From Rhizorhabdus dicambivorans (lineage in GTDB: Bacteria > Pseudomonadota > Alphaproteobacteria > Sphingomonadales > Sphingomonadaceae): DNA of 64,000 bases. Shown here piece by piece: positions 36,015-43,640 of the stretch. Where the stretch lies: contig NZ_CP023449.1 in assembly GCF_002355275.1 (NCBI RefSeq), positions 4,256,001-4,320,000 of the forward strand. Reading direction: 5' to 3'. Each line of letters opens with the position of its first letter. The stretch's first letter is position 1. A model generated the notes under the pieces. The model was not told the DNA's origin. It did no database searches and saw only the letters and a program-made list of their open reading frames with translations. Made by a program: the position numbers and the translations under genes.

Positions 36015-36334
36015 CCGATATGTCCGACGTTCCCGTCGTCCCCGGCGCGATGGAGCTTCCGGCCGGCGCCAATTACAAGCTGCTCGCCGATATCCCGCTG
36101 CGGCTGTCGGTCGAGGTCGGCAGCACCTCGCTGCGCCTCGCCGAGCTGATGGACCTCAATTCGGGCAGCGTGGTCGAGCTCGACCGCCAGGCCAATGAGC
36201 TGCTCGACATCATGGTCAACGGCACCCTCGTCGCGAAGGGCGAGGTAGTGACAGTGAACGGAAAGTTCGGCATCAGGGTGGTCGACGTGGTCGCCGCCGA
36301 TACGCGGCTAACGGGAATCGAACGCCGCCAATGA
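36011..36334 (+). CDS. fliN: Flagellar motor switch protein FliN
   Basis: A 107-residue protein that is essentially one SpoA domain: ADIPLRLSVEVGSTSLRLAELMDLNSGSVVELDRQ followed by NELLDIMVNGTLVAKGEVVTVNGKFGIRVVDV in outline, the standard FliN sequence. It polymerises at the base of the C-ring. Both ends overlap neighbours (fliM and fliO) by four bases, indicating translational coupling. Confidence 0.95.
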   Translation: MTDMSDVPVVPGAMELPAGANYKLLADIPLRLSVEVGSTSLRLAELMDLNSGSVVELDRQANELLDIMVNGTLVAKGEVVTVNGKFGIRVVDVVAADTRLTGIERRQ

Positions 36335-36615
36335 CCGATTATCTGTTGCGATTGCTGCTGCTGGTCCCGCTGGTCGCGGGGCTCGCCTATGGATCGCTGT
36401 GGCTCTGGCGCAAGCTCCAGCCCGGCATCGCGATCGGCAACAGGCAAAGGGCGCTCAAGATCGTCGATGCGATCCCGATGGGCGCCACCGGCCGGCTCGC
36501 CGTGGTCGAATTCGCCAACCGCCACATCCTCGTCTCCGTCTCGCGCGGCCGGATCGAGAAGCTGGCGGAGGCGCCAGCCGACGGGGCGTTCGTCCTGCCG
36601 GACGAGGATGGTTGA
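36331..36615 (+). CDS. fliO: Flagellar biosynthesis protein FliO
   Basis: A 94-residue membrane-anchored protein: one hydrophobic helix (YLLRLLLLVPLVAGLAYGSLWLW at about 3-25) and a small soluble domain with QRALKIVDAIPMGATGRLAVVEF and HILVSVSRGRIEKLAE, the FliO pattern. FliO helps assemble the FliP ring of the flagellar export gate. fliP, Q and R, which often follow, are absent. A degenerate second copy of the last 110 bases of fliO lies at 36887-36993. Confidence 0.88.
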   Translation: MTDYLLRLLLLVPLVAGLAYGSLWLWRKLQPGIAIGNRQRALKIVDAIPMGATGRLAVVEFANRHILVSVSRGRIEKLAEAPADGAFVLPDEDG

Positions 36616-36892
36616 CGCGCCTCTGCTCCGAAACCTGATTGAGCGCTTCATCGCTTGGAACCACAAGCCACGCTTTCGCTCGGCTGACGAGGTATCGAAC
36701 TTTCTCCACGATGTAGCGCGAGGGTCGGCTTCCTATGGAAGCGTGGACAGCTTCATCTGCATCGCAATCATTGATCCAGACCTGGAGCAGATACGAGGCG
36801 AGTTCGGAGCTCTGTACGGTCCAAGCTTTGATCCGGCAGATCCAAAATTCGTTCAACTTGTTCAACGGGCCGATGCACTCGCCCGCGGTTGA
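36608..36892 (+). CDS. Small protein of unknown function inserted after fliO
   Basis: A 94-residue soluble protein (MVDAPLLRNLIERFIAWNHK at the start, DPADPKFVQLVQRADALARG at the end). The first ATG overlaps the fliO stop, so translation would be coupled. Base and codon use are visibly less GC-rich than in the flanking genes (for example TTCGTTCAACTTGTTCAACG), a sign of transfer. The gene is bounded on both sides by copies of the fliO 3' end. I do not recognise a family; size and sequence would allow an immunity-type or regulatory protein, but this is a guess. Confidence 0.6.
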   Translation: MVDAPLLRNLIERFIAWNHKPRFRSADEVSNFLHDVARGSASYGSVDSFICIAIIDPDLEQIRGEFGALYGPSFDPADPKFVQLVQRADALARG

Positions 36893-36993
36893 TTTCGCCA
36901 ACCGCTGCAGCCTCGGTCTCGCGCGGCCGGATCAAGAAAGCTGGCGAGGTGCTGGCGGATGGGGCGTTCATACTTCCGGACGAGGATGGAGTA
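36887..36993 (+). pseudogene. Degenerate duplicate of the fliO 3' end
   Basis: About 107 bases that match fliO 36502-36615: TTCGCCAACCGC, GTCTCGCGCGGCCGGATC and CGGACGAGGATGG are shared, with a five-base deletion, single-base indels and substitutions. Translated in pieces it gives SVSRGRIKKAGEVLADGAF versus SVSRGRIEKLAEAPADGAF in fliO. It has no start of its own and is a remnant. Confidence 0.8.
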
Positions 36994-37002
36994 GCCCCTA
37001 AA

Positions 37003-37157
37003 GATCCTCCCTATGCGCAGCATGGGGAGGGGGACCGCCCGCGCAGCGGGTGGTGGAGGGGTCTCTGCCCTCCAAGCACACGACTCGCTCGATCGTCGGA
37101 AACCCCTCCACCATCCTTCGGATGGTCCCCCTCCCCACGCTTCGCGTAGGGAGGACC
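37003..37157. repeat. Large palindromic repeat, family C, copy 2
   Basis: Begins GATCCTCCCTATGCGCAGCA and ends in GCGTAGGGAGGACC, with the same nested complementary blocks as copy 1 and a different centre. It sits between the fliO remnant and the dxs stop codon. Confidence 0.88.
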
Positions 37158-37162
37158 TTGGG

Positions 37163-39082
37163 TCAGGCGCTTTCCACCTGCCCCTTATTGTTCCGGTGCA
37201 GCGCCGCCAGCACCGTGCCGACGATCGACTCGGCATCCAGCCCCGCCTCGGCATATTGCTTCTCGGGCTTGTCATGCTCCTGGAAGATATCGGGCAGGCG
37301 CATGGTGCGCAGCTTCAGACCGTTGTCGATCAGTCCATGGTCGGAGGCGAGCGTCAGCACATGCGCGCCGAGGCCGCCTATCGCGCCCTCCTCGATCGTC
37401 ACCGCCACGTCGTGCGACGTCAGCAGCTTCTCGATCAGCGCCTCGTCGAGCGGCTTGGCGAAGCGCAGGTCGGCGACGGTCGTCGACAGGCCCAGCGCCT
37501 CCAGCTGGTCGGCGGCGCGCTCGGCTTCGGCCAGCCGGGTGCCGAGCGAGAGGATGGCTACGGTCTTGCCCTCGCGCACCAGCCGGCCCTTGCCGATCTC
37601 CAGCCGCTCGGGAACCGTCGGCAGTGCCACGCCGGTGCCGTTGCCGCGCGGATAGCGCAGCGCGATAGGGCCGCTGTCGTGCAGCGCGGCGGTGTGGACC
37701 ATATGGACCAGTTCGGCCTCATCGGCCGCCGCCATCACCACCATGTTCGGCAGCGTCGCCAGATAGGTGACGTCGAAGCTGCCGGCATGGGTCGATCCGT
37801 CGGCGCCGACCAGGCCCGCGCGGTCGATCGCAAAGCGGACGGGCAGATTCTGGATCGCCACGTCATGGACGACCTGGTCATAGGCGCGCTGCAGGAAGGT
37901 CGAATAGATCGCGCAGAACGGCCGATAGCCCTGCGCCGCCAGCCCCGCCGCGAAGGTCACCGCATGCTGCTCGGCGATGCCGACGTCGAAATGCCGGTCG
38001 GGGAAGGCCGCCTCGAACTTGTCGAGCCCGGTGCCCGAGGGCATCGCGGCGGTGATCGCACAGATCCGGTCGTCGCGTGTCGCCTCGGCGACCAGCGCCT
38101 TGGCGAAGACGCCGGTATAGCTCGGCGGCCCGGGCGGTGCCTTGGCCTGCTCGCCCGAGACGACATCGAACTTCTGGACGCCATGATATTTGTCGGCGGC
38201 CGCCTCGGCCGGGGCATAGCCCTTGCCCTTGTTGGTGACGACATGGATCAGAATCGGGCCATGGTCGCTGTCGCGGACATTTTCCAGCACGGGCAGCAGA
38301 TGGTCCAGATTATGGCCGTCGACCGGGCCGACATAATAGAAGCCGAGTTCCTCGAAGAGCGTCCCGCCAGTCGCCATGCCGCGCGCATATTCCTCGGAAC
38401 GCTTGGCGAAATCGTGGATCGGCCGGGGCAGCTTCTGCGCCACCCGCTTGGCGAAGCCGCGCATCGACAGGAAGGGTCCCGACGACACGATCTTGGCGAG
38501 ATAGGCCGACAGCGCTCCCACCGGCGGCGCGATCGACATGTCGTTGTCGTTCAGGATCACGATCAGCCGGTTGCCCGCCTGCTTGGCGTTGTTCATCGCC
38601 TCATAGGCCATGCCCGCCGACATCGCGCCGTCGCCGATCACCGCGATGGCGCGGCCCGGCTCGCCGGCCAGCTTGTTGGCGACCGCGAAGCCCAGCGCCG
38701 CCGAGATCGAGGTGGAGCTGTGCGCCGCCCCGAACGGATCATATTCGCTCTCGGAGCGCTTGGTGAAGCCCGACAGCCCGCCCGGCTGGCGCAGCGTTCG
38801 GATGCGGTCGCGCCGGCCGGTCAGGATCTTGTGCGGATAGGCCTGGTGGCCGACGTCCCAGATCAGCACGTCGCGCGGCGTATCGAACACATAGTGGATC
38901 GCGGCGGTCAGCTCGACCACGCCGAGCCCCGCGCCGAGATGCCCGCCCGTCACCGACACCGCCGAGATCATCTCGGCGCGCAGTTCGTCCGCCAACTGGC
39001 GCAGATCCGCGTGCTTCAGGCGCCGCAGATCTTCGGGCGTATTCACAGTGTCGAGAAGCGGGGTTACGGGACGGTCACTCAT
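37163..39082 (-). CDS. dxs: 1-deoxy-D-xylulose-5-phosphate synthase
   Basis: A 639-residue thiamine-diphosphate enzyme of standard length. [26 protein letters not shown] and [18 protein letters not shown] open the protein. The ThDP/Mg motif [17 protein letters not shown] is present, and the transketolase-type central and C-terminal domains include [18 protein letters not shown] and [12 protein letters not shown]. It condenses pyruvate and glyceraldehyde-3-phosphate, the first step of the MEP isoprenoid pathway that also feeds carotenoid and quinone synthesis. It seems to be a single gene, with repeat copies on both sides. Confidence 0.97.
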   Translation of the reverse strand: MSDRPVTPLLDTVNTPEDLRRLKHADLRQLADELRAEMISAVSVTGGHLGAGLGVVELTAAIHYVFDTPRDVLIWDVGHQAYPHKILTGRRDRIRTLRQPGGLSGFTKRSESEYDPFGAAHSSTSISAALGFAVANKLAGEPGRAIAVIGDGAMSAGMAYEAMNNAKQAGNRLIVILNDNDMSIAPPVGALSAYLAKIVSSGPFLSMRGFAKRVAQKLPRPIHDFAKRSEEYARGMATGGTLFEELGFYYVGPVDGHNLDHLLPVLENVRDSDHGPILIHVVTNKGKGYAPAEAAADKYHGVQKFDVVSGEQAKAPPGPPSYTGVFAKALVAEATRDDRICAITAAMPSGTGLDKFEAAFPDRHFDVGIAEQHAVTFAAGLAAQGYRPFCAIYSTFLQRAYDQVVHDVAIQNLPVRFAIDRAGLVGADGSTHAGSFDVTYLATLPNMVVMAAADEAELVHMVHTAALHDSGPIALRYPRGNGTGVALPTVPERLEIGKGRLVREGKTVAILSLGTRLAEAERAADQLEALGLSTTVADLRFAKPLDEALIEKLLTSHDVAVTIEEGAIGGLGAHVLTLASDHGLIDNGLKLRTMRLPDIFQEHDKPEKQYAEAGLDAESIVGTVLAALHRNNKGQVESA

Positions 39083-39139
39083 CGGCCCCGCCTTAGACCT
39101 ATTCGAGGCCGGTTCCTAGCCTTGGCGATTCCCAAAACG

Positions 39140-39229
39140 GTCGCCCCGGCGGAGGCCGGGGCCGCAATCGGCTCTTGTGACGCGCTACAGGCAGGAGCCG
39201 CTTACGGCCCCGGCCTCCGCCGGGGCGAC
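39140..39229. repeat. Palindromic repeat, family A, copy 2
   Basis: Arms of about 25 bases (GTCGCCCCGGCGGAG...) inverted around a 40-base centre. It fills most of the gap between dxs and the Zur-like gene. Confidence 0.85.
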
Positions 39230-39236
39230 GGCAGTG

Positions 39237-39713
39237 TCAGGCGGCGTCACCCTCGGAACATTCCGCGCAACTACCCTTCACCTCGATCACCGGGCGCAGG
39301 TTCGAAAAGCCCGCCTTTTCCGCCGCCCTGCGCACCGCGCCCGAGAGCTGGTCGTCGTCGACATGGCCCACCTTGCCGCAGCTGTCGCAGACCAGGAAGA
39401 TGCAGTCATGCTCGCAGTCGGGATGGGCGTTGACGATATAGGCGTTGGCGCTTTCCACCCGGCGGGCGAGATTGGCGGCCACGAACACATCGAGGATACG
39501 ATAGACGCTGTTGGCCGCGACCCGCCGCCCGGTCGACTTCGACACCGCCTCCGCCAGGTCATAGGCGGAAGCCGGCCTGCGCGCCTCGCTCAGCGCGGCG
39601 AAGATCTCGGCGCGCATCGGCGTCCACTGCTCGCCCGCCCGCTCGAAGGCGCGCTGCGCGGCGTCGGCAAGCGAATCGCCGTGGTGGAGCTTGTGGTCGT
39701 GCGCGGTGGCCAT
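39237..39713 (-). CDS. zur: Fur-family metal regulator, Zur-like
   Basis: A 158-residue Fur-fold repressor. The winged helix contains WTPMRAEIFAALSEARRPASAYDLAEAVS and ANSVYRILDVFVAANLARRVESANAY. The dimerisation domain has HPDCEHDCIFLVCDSCGKVGHVDD, with the structural CxxC zinc site, and ends in CAEC. The overall layout and the preserved second CxxC favour zinc (Zur) over iron (Fur). It follows a MerC-like gene by 53 bases on the same strand. I expect zinc-dependent repression of its own operon; an AT-rich near-palindrome lies upstream at 40182-40196. Confidence 0.82.
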   Translation of the reverse strand: MATAHDHKLHHGDSLADAAQRAFERAGEQWTPMRAEIFAALSEARRPASAYDLAEAVSKSTGRRVAANSVYRILDVFVAANLARRVESANAYIVNAHPDCEHDCIFLVCDSCGKVGHVDDDQLSGAVRRAAEKAGFSNLRPVIEVKGSCAECSEGDAA

Positions 39714-39766
39714 GGCACTAATCTAGGTTTTACCACCGGGGCGGGCAACCCTCGGAGATAATGGCC

Positions 39767-40144
39767 TCAGAGGATGTTGGCGCGCCGGTTGAGCATATGG
39801 GCGATCGCGACGCAGCTGACGCCCAGCATGGTGAAGGCCGCCTCGCCCACGCCGTGCGGCACGCTGAGCGCGGCCGCCATCAGCGCGATGCCGAGCGTGC
39901 CGAGCACCATCGGCACCCGCTTGCGATGCTGCACAAAACCGCGGCCGAGCCCGATGATCGCCAGCAGGATCGCGAAGCCCAGACCGACCTCGTGGATCGC
40001 CGGATGGAGCAGCGCGCCACCCGCGGTCGCGAGCAGCGTGACCAGCACCACGCTTGCCGCGCAATGCACGAAGCACAGCGCCGACAGGCCGATGGCCAGC
40101 CGGTCGAACAGGTCGCGTGCAGATGTCGAACGAGTCACCACCAT
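39767..40144 (-). CDS. MerC-domain membrane protein
   Basis: A 125-residue protein with four predicted membrane helices. It starts MVVTRSTSARDLFDRLAIGLSALCFVHCAASVVLV; the Cys-x-x-x-Cys (CFVHC) in the first helix is the MerC hallmark, used for metal ion handling in MerC mercury transporters. No other mer genes are present. Adjacent to a Zur-like gene, the protein more likely takes part in zinc or another metal's homeostasis (inference). ATG 40144 is chosen because GAGAGG precedes it; an upstream in-frame ATG at 40201 has no ribosome-binding site and would cover the AT-rich regulatory region. Confidence 0.82.
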   Translation of the reverse strand: MVVTRSTSARDLFDRLAIGLSALCFVHCAASVVLVTLLATAGGALLHPAIHEVGLGFAILLAIIGLGRGFVQHRKRVPMVLGTLGIALMAAALSVPHGVGEAAFTMLGVSCVAIAHMLNRRANIL

Positions 40145-40181
40145 CGATCCTCTCGCCGCGCATGTGGCATGCGCGGATCGA

Positions 40182-40196
40182 AGATACAATATATCA
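40182..40196. promoter_or_regulatory. AT-rich near-palindrome upstream of merC-zur
   Basis: GATACAATATATC is almost symmetric and stands about 40 bases upstream of the preferred merC start in a GC-rich background. It may be the -10 region and/or the Zur box of the operon. Confidence 0.4.
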
Positions 40197-40256
40197 TTCA
40201 TAGGGAAGCCGAATTTAATCGCGCAATGCCCTCTGCAAGTTCGGCATGACGCGTTT

Positions 40257-41894
40257 CTAGGAACGCGCTGGCGTCCCGAGCCGCCCCTCGGCGTGCATCC
40301 TGCGCAGCGTCACCTTGTCGAGCTTGCCGGTGGCGGTGTGCGGCAGCGAGTCGACGAATATGATCTGCTCGGGCAGCCACCAGCGGGCGATACGGGGGCG
40401 CAGCCAGTCGCGCAGGCGCTCGGCGCAGAGATCGCTGCCCGGCGTCCTGATGGCCGCGACCAGCGGGCGCTCGCCCCATTTGTCGTCGGGGATACCGATC
40501 GCGGCGGCCTCCACCACCTCCTCATGGCCGGACGCCTGATTTTCGAGATCGACCGACGATATCCACTCGCCGCCCGACTTGATCACGTCCTTGGTCCGGT
40601 CGGTGACCTGCATATAGCCATAGTCGTCGATGGTCGCGAGGTCGCCGGTATCGAACCAGCCTTCGGCATCGAGGATATCGCCGCCCGCGCCCTTGAAATA
40701 TTCACGCACCACCGAACAGCCGCGCACCTGGAGCCGCCCGGCGGACACCCCGTCCCACGGGAGTTCGCGTCCTTCCGGATCGAGGATCCGCATCTCGACA
40801 CCGTAGAAAGCCGCGCCCTGCTTCAGTTGAAGTTTGCGCCGCGCGGCGGCGTCGAGCGCTGCCATGCCGGGCTTGTGAAGCCCGAACGACCCCACCGGGC
40901 TCATCTCGGTCATTCCCCACGCATGGACGACGTCCAGGCCGAATTCCCGCTCCAGCGATTCCATCATCCACTCCGGGCAGGCCGATCCGCCGACGATGAT
41001 TCGCTCCAGCGTCTCGGAACGGAAGGCGCGACGGCGCATCTCGTCGATCAGGCCGATCCAGACGGTGGGCACCCCGGCGGTGCAGGTGACGCCCTCCTGC
41101 TCGATCAGGTCGCACAGACTGGGGCCGTCCAGGCGCTGGCCCGGCATCACCAGCTTGGCGCCCGCCATCGGCGCGGAAAAGGCGATCGCCCAGGCATTGG
41201 CATGGAACATCGGCACCACCGGCATGATCACGCTGCGGGAGCGGAAGCCCAGCACGTCGGCGGCCGATGTGGTAAGCGAATGGAGCACGTTCGAGCGATG
41301 GGTGTAGAGCACCCCCTTGGGCGCGCCCGTCGTGCCCGAGGTGTAGCAGAGCCCGACCGGCGCGGTTTCAGGCACCTCGATCCAGGCGAAGCCCGGCTCC
41401 TCGGCGGCGATGAGCTCCTCGTAGCAGAGCAGGTCGAGCGGCGAGTCGGGCATGTTCGCCCGATCGGTCAGGACCACCACCGGCCTGTCGCCCCCCACCC
41501 GGTCGTGCAGCTTTTCCAGCAGCGGCACGAAGCACAGGTCGGTGAAGATCATCCGGTCTTCGGCGTCGTTGACGATCCACGCGATCTGATCTTCGGAGAG
41601 GCGCGGATTGACGGTGTGATAGACGGCCCCCGCGCCGGCAATGCCGTACCACAGCTCGATATGGCGGTAGGTGTTCCAGGCGAGCGTCGCGATCCGGTCG
41701 CCGATCCCGACCCCCATCCGCTGAAGCGCGGCCGAGACACGCCGCGCCCGCCCGGCGATGGTGGCATAGTCGGTGCGGTGGATCGGTCCTTCGACGGTGC
41801 GGGTGACCACCTCCTGCCGGCCATAGGCGGTCGCGGCATGATCGATGATCGTCGAGACCCTGAGCGGCCAGTCCTGCATCCCACCCAGCAGCAT
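40257..41894 (-). CDS. Acyl-CoA synthetase (fatty-acid-CoA ligase type)
   Basis: A 545-residue ANL-superfamily adenylating enzyme. AMP-binding signature LCYTSGTTGAPKGVLYTHRS, WGMTEMSPVG (A5), GWFDTGDLATIDDYGYMQV (A7), TDRTKDVIKSGGEWISS (A8) and the catalytic lysine in HTATGKLDK (A10) are all present. It activates a medium or long-chain acid to its CoA thioester. The start ATG 41894 has GAGGAGGGG upstream; the in-frame ATG 41915 is less likely. No neighbouring beta-oxidation genes are on the same strand, so the substrate stays open. Confidence 0.92.
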   Translation of the reverse strand: MLLGGMQDWPLRVSTIIDHAATAYGRQEVVTRTVEGPIHRTDYATIAGRARRVSAALQRMGVGIGDRIATLAWNTYRHIELWYGIAGAGAVYHTVNPRLSEDQIAWIVNDAEDRMIFTDLCFVPLLEKLHDRVGGDRPVVVLTDRANMPDSPLDLLCYEELIAAEEPGFAWIEVPETAPVGLCYTSGTTGAPKGVLYTHRSNVLHSLTTSAADVLGFRSRSVIMPVVPMFHANAWAIAFSAPMAGAKLVMPGQRLDGPSLCDLIEQEGVTCTAGVPTVWIGLIDEMRRRAFRSETLERIIVGGSACPEWMMESLEREFGLDVVHAWGMTEMSPVGSFGLHKPGMAALDAAARRKLQLKQGAAFYGVEMRILDPEGRELPWDGVSAGRLQVRGCSVVREYFKGAGGDILDAEGWFDTGDLATIDDYGYMQVTDRTKDVIKSGGEWISSVDLENQASGHEEVVEAAAIGIPDDKWGERPLVAAIRTPGSDLCAERLRDWLRPRIARWWLPEQIIFVDSLPHTATGKLDKVTLRRMHAEGRLGTPARS

Positions 41895-41976
41895 GTCCCC
41901 TCCTCGCCATAGCATCTTGTCGAGGCGGATGATGGATCATCACCGAACGGCTGTCGAGCGGAGCCCTCCCCACCAC

Positions 41977-42069
41977 CGTCATTCCCGCGAAAGCGGGAAT
42001 CCACGGCAACGTCCGTTCAAGGCTCTTGCGGGCCGCCATCCATGGATTCCCGCTTTCGCGGGAATGACG
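41977..42069. repeat. Palindromic repeat, family B
   Basis: Arms CGTCATTCCCGCGAAAGC... are inverted at 41977-42003 and 42043-42069, and each arm has its own small hairpin TTCCCGC-GAAA-GCGGGAA. It overlaps the 3' end of mobA, supplying about 17 C-terminal codons (SFPRKRESMDGG). Confidence 0.87.
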
Positions 42070-42592
42070 TGGATGGGAGCGCGGCCAGATCCCCGGGCTC
42101 GTTGATATTGGCCAGGCCCGGCCAGTCGATCGCCTCCGCCCCCGCCAGCGCCGCCCAGGCGCGGATCGCATGCTTGGCGTCGCTGGCGAGGAAGCCGTCG
42201 AGCCCCGTGGCGAGGTAGGTCGGCCAGCAACCGATCAGTGGCAGCTGCGCGACATAGGCGGGTCCGCCGGCTGCGATCAGCCGCTCGAACAGCGCGGCGG
42301 GCAGCAGCGGCGTGTCGCACCCCACGGTCAGGACGATGCCATCGCCCCGCTCCCGCCCATGGTGGAGCGCCGCATTGATCCCGCCAAGCGGTCCCATATC
42401 GGGGGCCGGACGGTCGGCAAGCACCGGCAGCCCGCCATGCGCGCGCCCGCAGACCACGATCTCGTCGACGAACGGGCGCAGCGCGTCGATCGCATGGTCG
42501 ATCAGCGGCCGGCCCTGCCACAGCGCCTCGGCCTTGTCCGTTCCGAAGCGGCTCGACCGGCCGCCGGCGATCACCGCGCCCAGCCGGCTCAT
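42017..42592 (-). CDS. mobA: Molybdenum cofactor guanylyltransferase
   Basis: A 191-residue nucleotidyltransferase: VIAGGRSSRFGTDKAEAL is the MobA signature, followed by VGCDTPLLP (metal-binding Asp) and LADRPAPDMGPLGGINAAL. It attaches GMP to molybdopterin to form MGD for formate dehydrogenase, which is encoded just upstream. The start overlaps the fdhD stop (ATGA). The last residues (SFPRKRESMDGGPQEP) come from a family B palindromic repeat and replace the natural C-terminus. Confidence 0.92.
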   Translation of the reverse strand: MSRLGAVIAGGRSSRFGTDKAEALWQGRPLIDHAIDALRPFVDEIVVCGRAHGGLPVLADRPAPDMGPLGGINAALHHGRERGDGIVLTVGCDTPLLPAALFERLIAAGGPAYVAQLPLIGCWPTYLATGLDGFLASDAKHAIRAWAALAGAEAIDWPGLANINEPGDLAALPSTSFPRKRESMDGGPQEP

Positions 42593-43371
42593 CGCGCCAG
42601 CAACATCGCGTCGCGCCGGGCAAGCGCGATCAGCCGAAGCCCGGCCTCGCGCGCCCGGTCAACCGCGAGCGCGGTCGGCGCCGAGACCGTGACCAGCGTC
42701 GGGCAACCCGCCAGTGCCGCCTTCTCGACCAGCTCATAGGAGCAGCGCGACGACAGCAGCGCGAAGCCGCCGTCCCAGCCGAGGCCCGCGCGCAGCATCG
42801 CGCCGTTGAGCTTGTCGAAGGCGTTGTGGCGGCCGACATCCTCGCGCACCAGCCGGATCGCGCCGTCCCTGCCGCACAGCGCGGCGGCATGGGCCGCGCC
42901 GGTGGCGGCGTTGAGCGGCTGGAGCGCCTCCAGCGCGTCGAGCGCCGCGAACACCGCCGCATCGGCGGGCGCCTCGCCGGCCTCAACGCGTGGCAACGGC
43001 CGCAGCGCCTGTTCCAGATTCTCGATCCCGCACAGCCCGCAGGAGGATTCGGAGACGCGGTGGCGGACCCGGTCGGCGACCCGGTCGATCCGGTCGGGCG
43101 GCAGGGTGATGCGCAGGATCACACCGCGCTCGGCTTGATGCGCCTCGACCTCGACGATCTGGGCGGCCGCCTCGATCAACCGCTCGGCCCGGCTGAAGCC
43201 ATGGGCCAGGTCCTCCAGATCGGCGGCGCTCGCCATGAGTACCGCATAGCCCAGGCCATTATATTCGATCGCGATGGGCGTCTCGTCGGCCAGCACGCGC
43301 TCGATCTCGCCGCCGGTTCCGTCGCGCGCGATCCGGTGGAAGGGCTGGCGGCGGACCGCCGCGCCGTCCAT
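42589..43371 (-). CDS. fdhD: Formate dehydrogenase sulfur carrier FdhD
   Basis: A 260-residue protein required to activate formate dehydrogenase by sulfurating the molybdenum cofactor. The CxxC motif SSCGLCGIE, VREDVGRHNAFDKLNGAML and SSRCSYELVEKAALAGCP are typical FdhD blocks. It sits two bases after fdsD and overlaps mobA, so it belongs to the fds transcript. Confidence 0.94.
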   Translation of the reverse strand: MDGAAVRRQPFHRIARDGTGGEIERVLADETPIAIEYNGLGYAVLMASAADLEDLAHGFSRAERLIEAAAQIVEVEAHQAERGVILRITLPPDRIDRVADRVRHRVSESSCGLCGIENLEQALRPLPRVEAGEAPADAAVFAALDALEALQPLNAATGAAHAAALCGRDGAIRLVREDVGRHNAFDKLNGAMLRAGLGWDGGFALLSSRCSYELVEKAALAGCPTLVTVSAPTALAVDRAREAGLRLIALARRDAMLLAR

Positions 43372-43373
43372 GC

Positions 43374-43640
43374 TCAGCCGGCGCTCGGCGCCAGCCGGGC
43401 GACCGCCGCCGCCGCGATCGGGGTCAGTTCCCCGCCGCGTTCCCCGGCCAGCGTCCGGATCCGCGCCTTCATGCGCGGATCCCAGAAGTCGATCAGATGC
43501 CTGGCCGTCGCGGCCATCGCCTCATCCTGTCCCAGCACCGCGAAATTGCGGGCGATCTGGTTGGCCATATAGACCAGCTTGTCGTCGGTCGACATCCCAG
43601 TCTCTTGGCCCGTCTCGTGGCCCAGTTCGTGATGGCTCAT
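43374..43640 (-). CDS. fdsD: Formate dehydrogenase delta subunit FdsD
   Basis: An 88-residue protein: DKLVYMANQIARNFAVLGQD and TARHLIDFWDPRMKARI are diagnostic of FdsD. It is needed for activity or assembly of the NAD-dependent formate dehydrogenase. The ATG at 43640 overlaps the fdsA stop. An internal Met at residue 16 may be the start used in other species. Confidence 0.9.
   Translation of the reverse strand: MSHHELGHETGQETGMSTDDKLVYMANQIARNFAVLGQDEAMAATARHLIDFWDPRMKARIRTLAGERGGELTPIAAAAVARLAPSAG

Noticed and set aside
37013-39433. An 806-codon open frame on the plus strand
   Set aside because: It is antisense to dxs, rich in Arg and Gly, without motifs.
39767-40144. MerC as part of a mercury resistance operon
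   Set aside because: No merA, merT, merP or merR is near; the neighbouring Zur-like gene fits zinc better.
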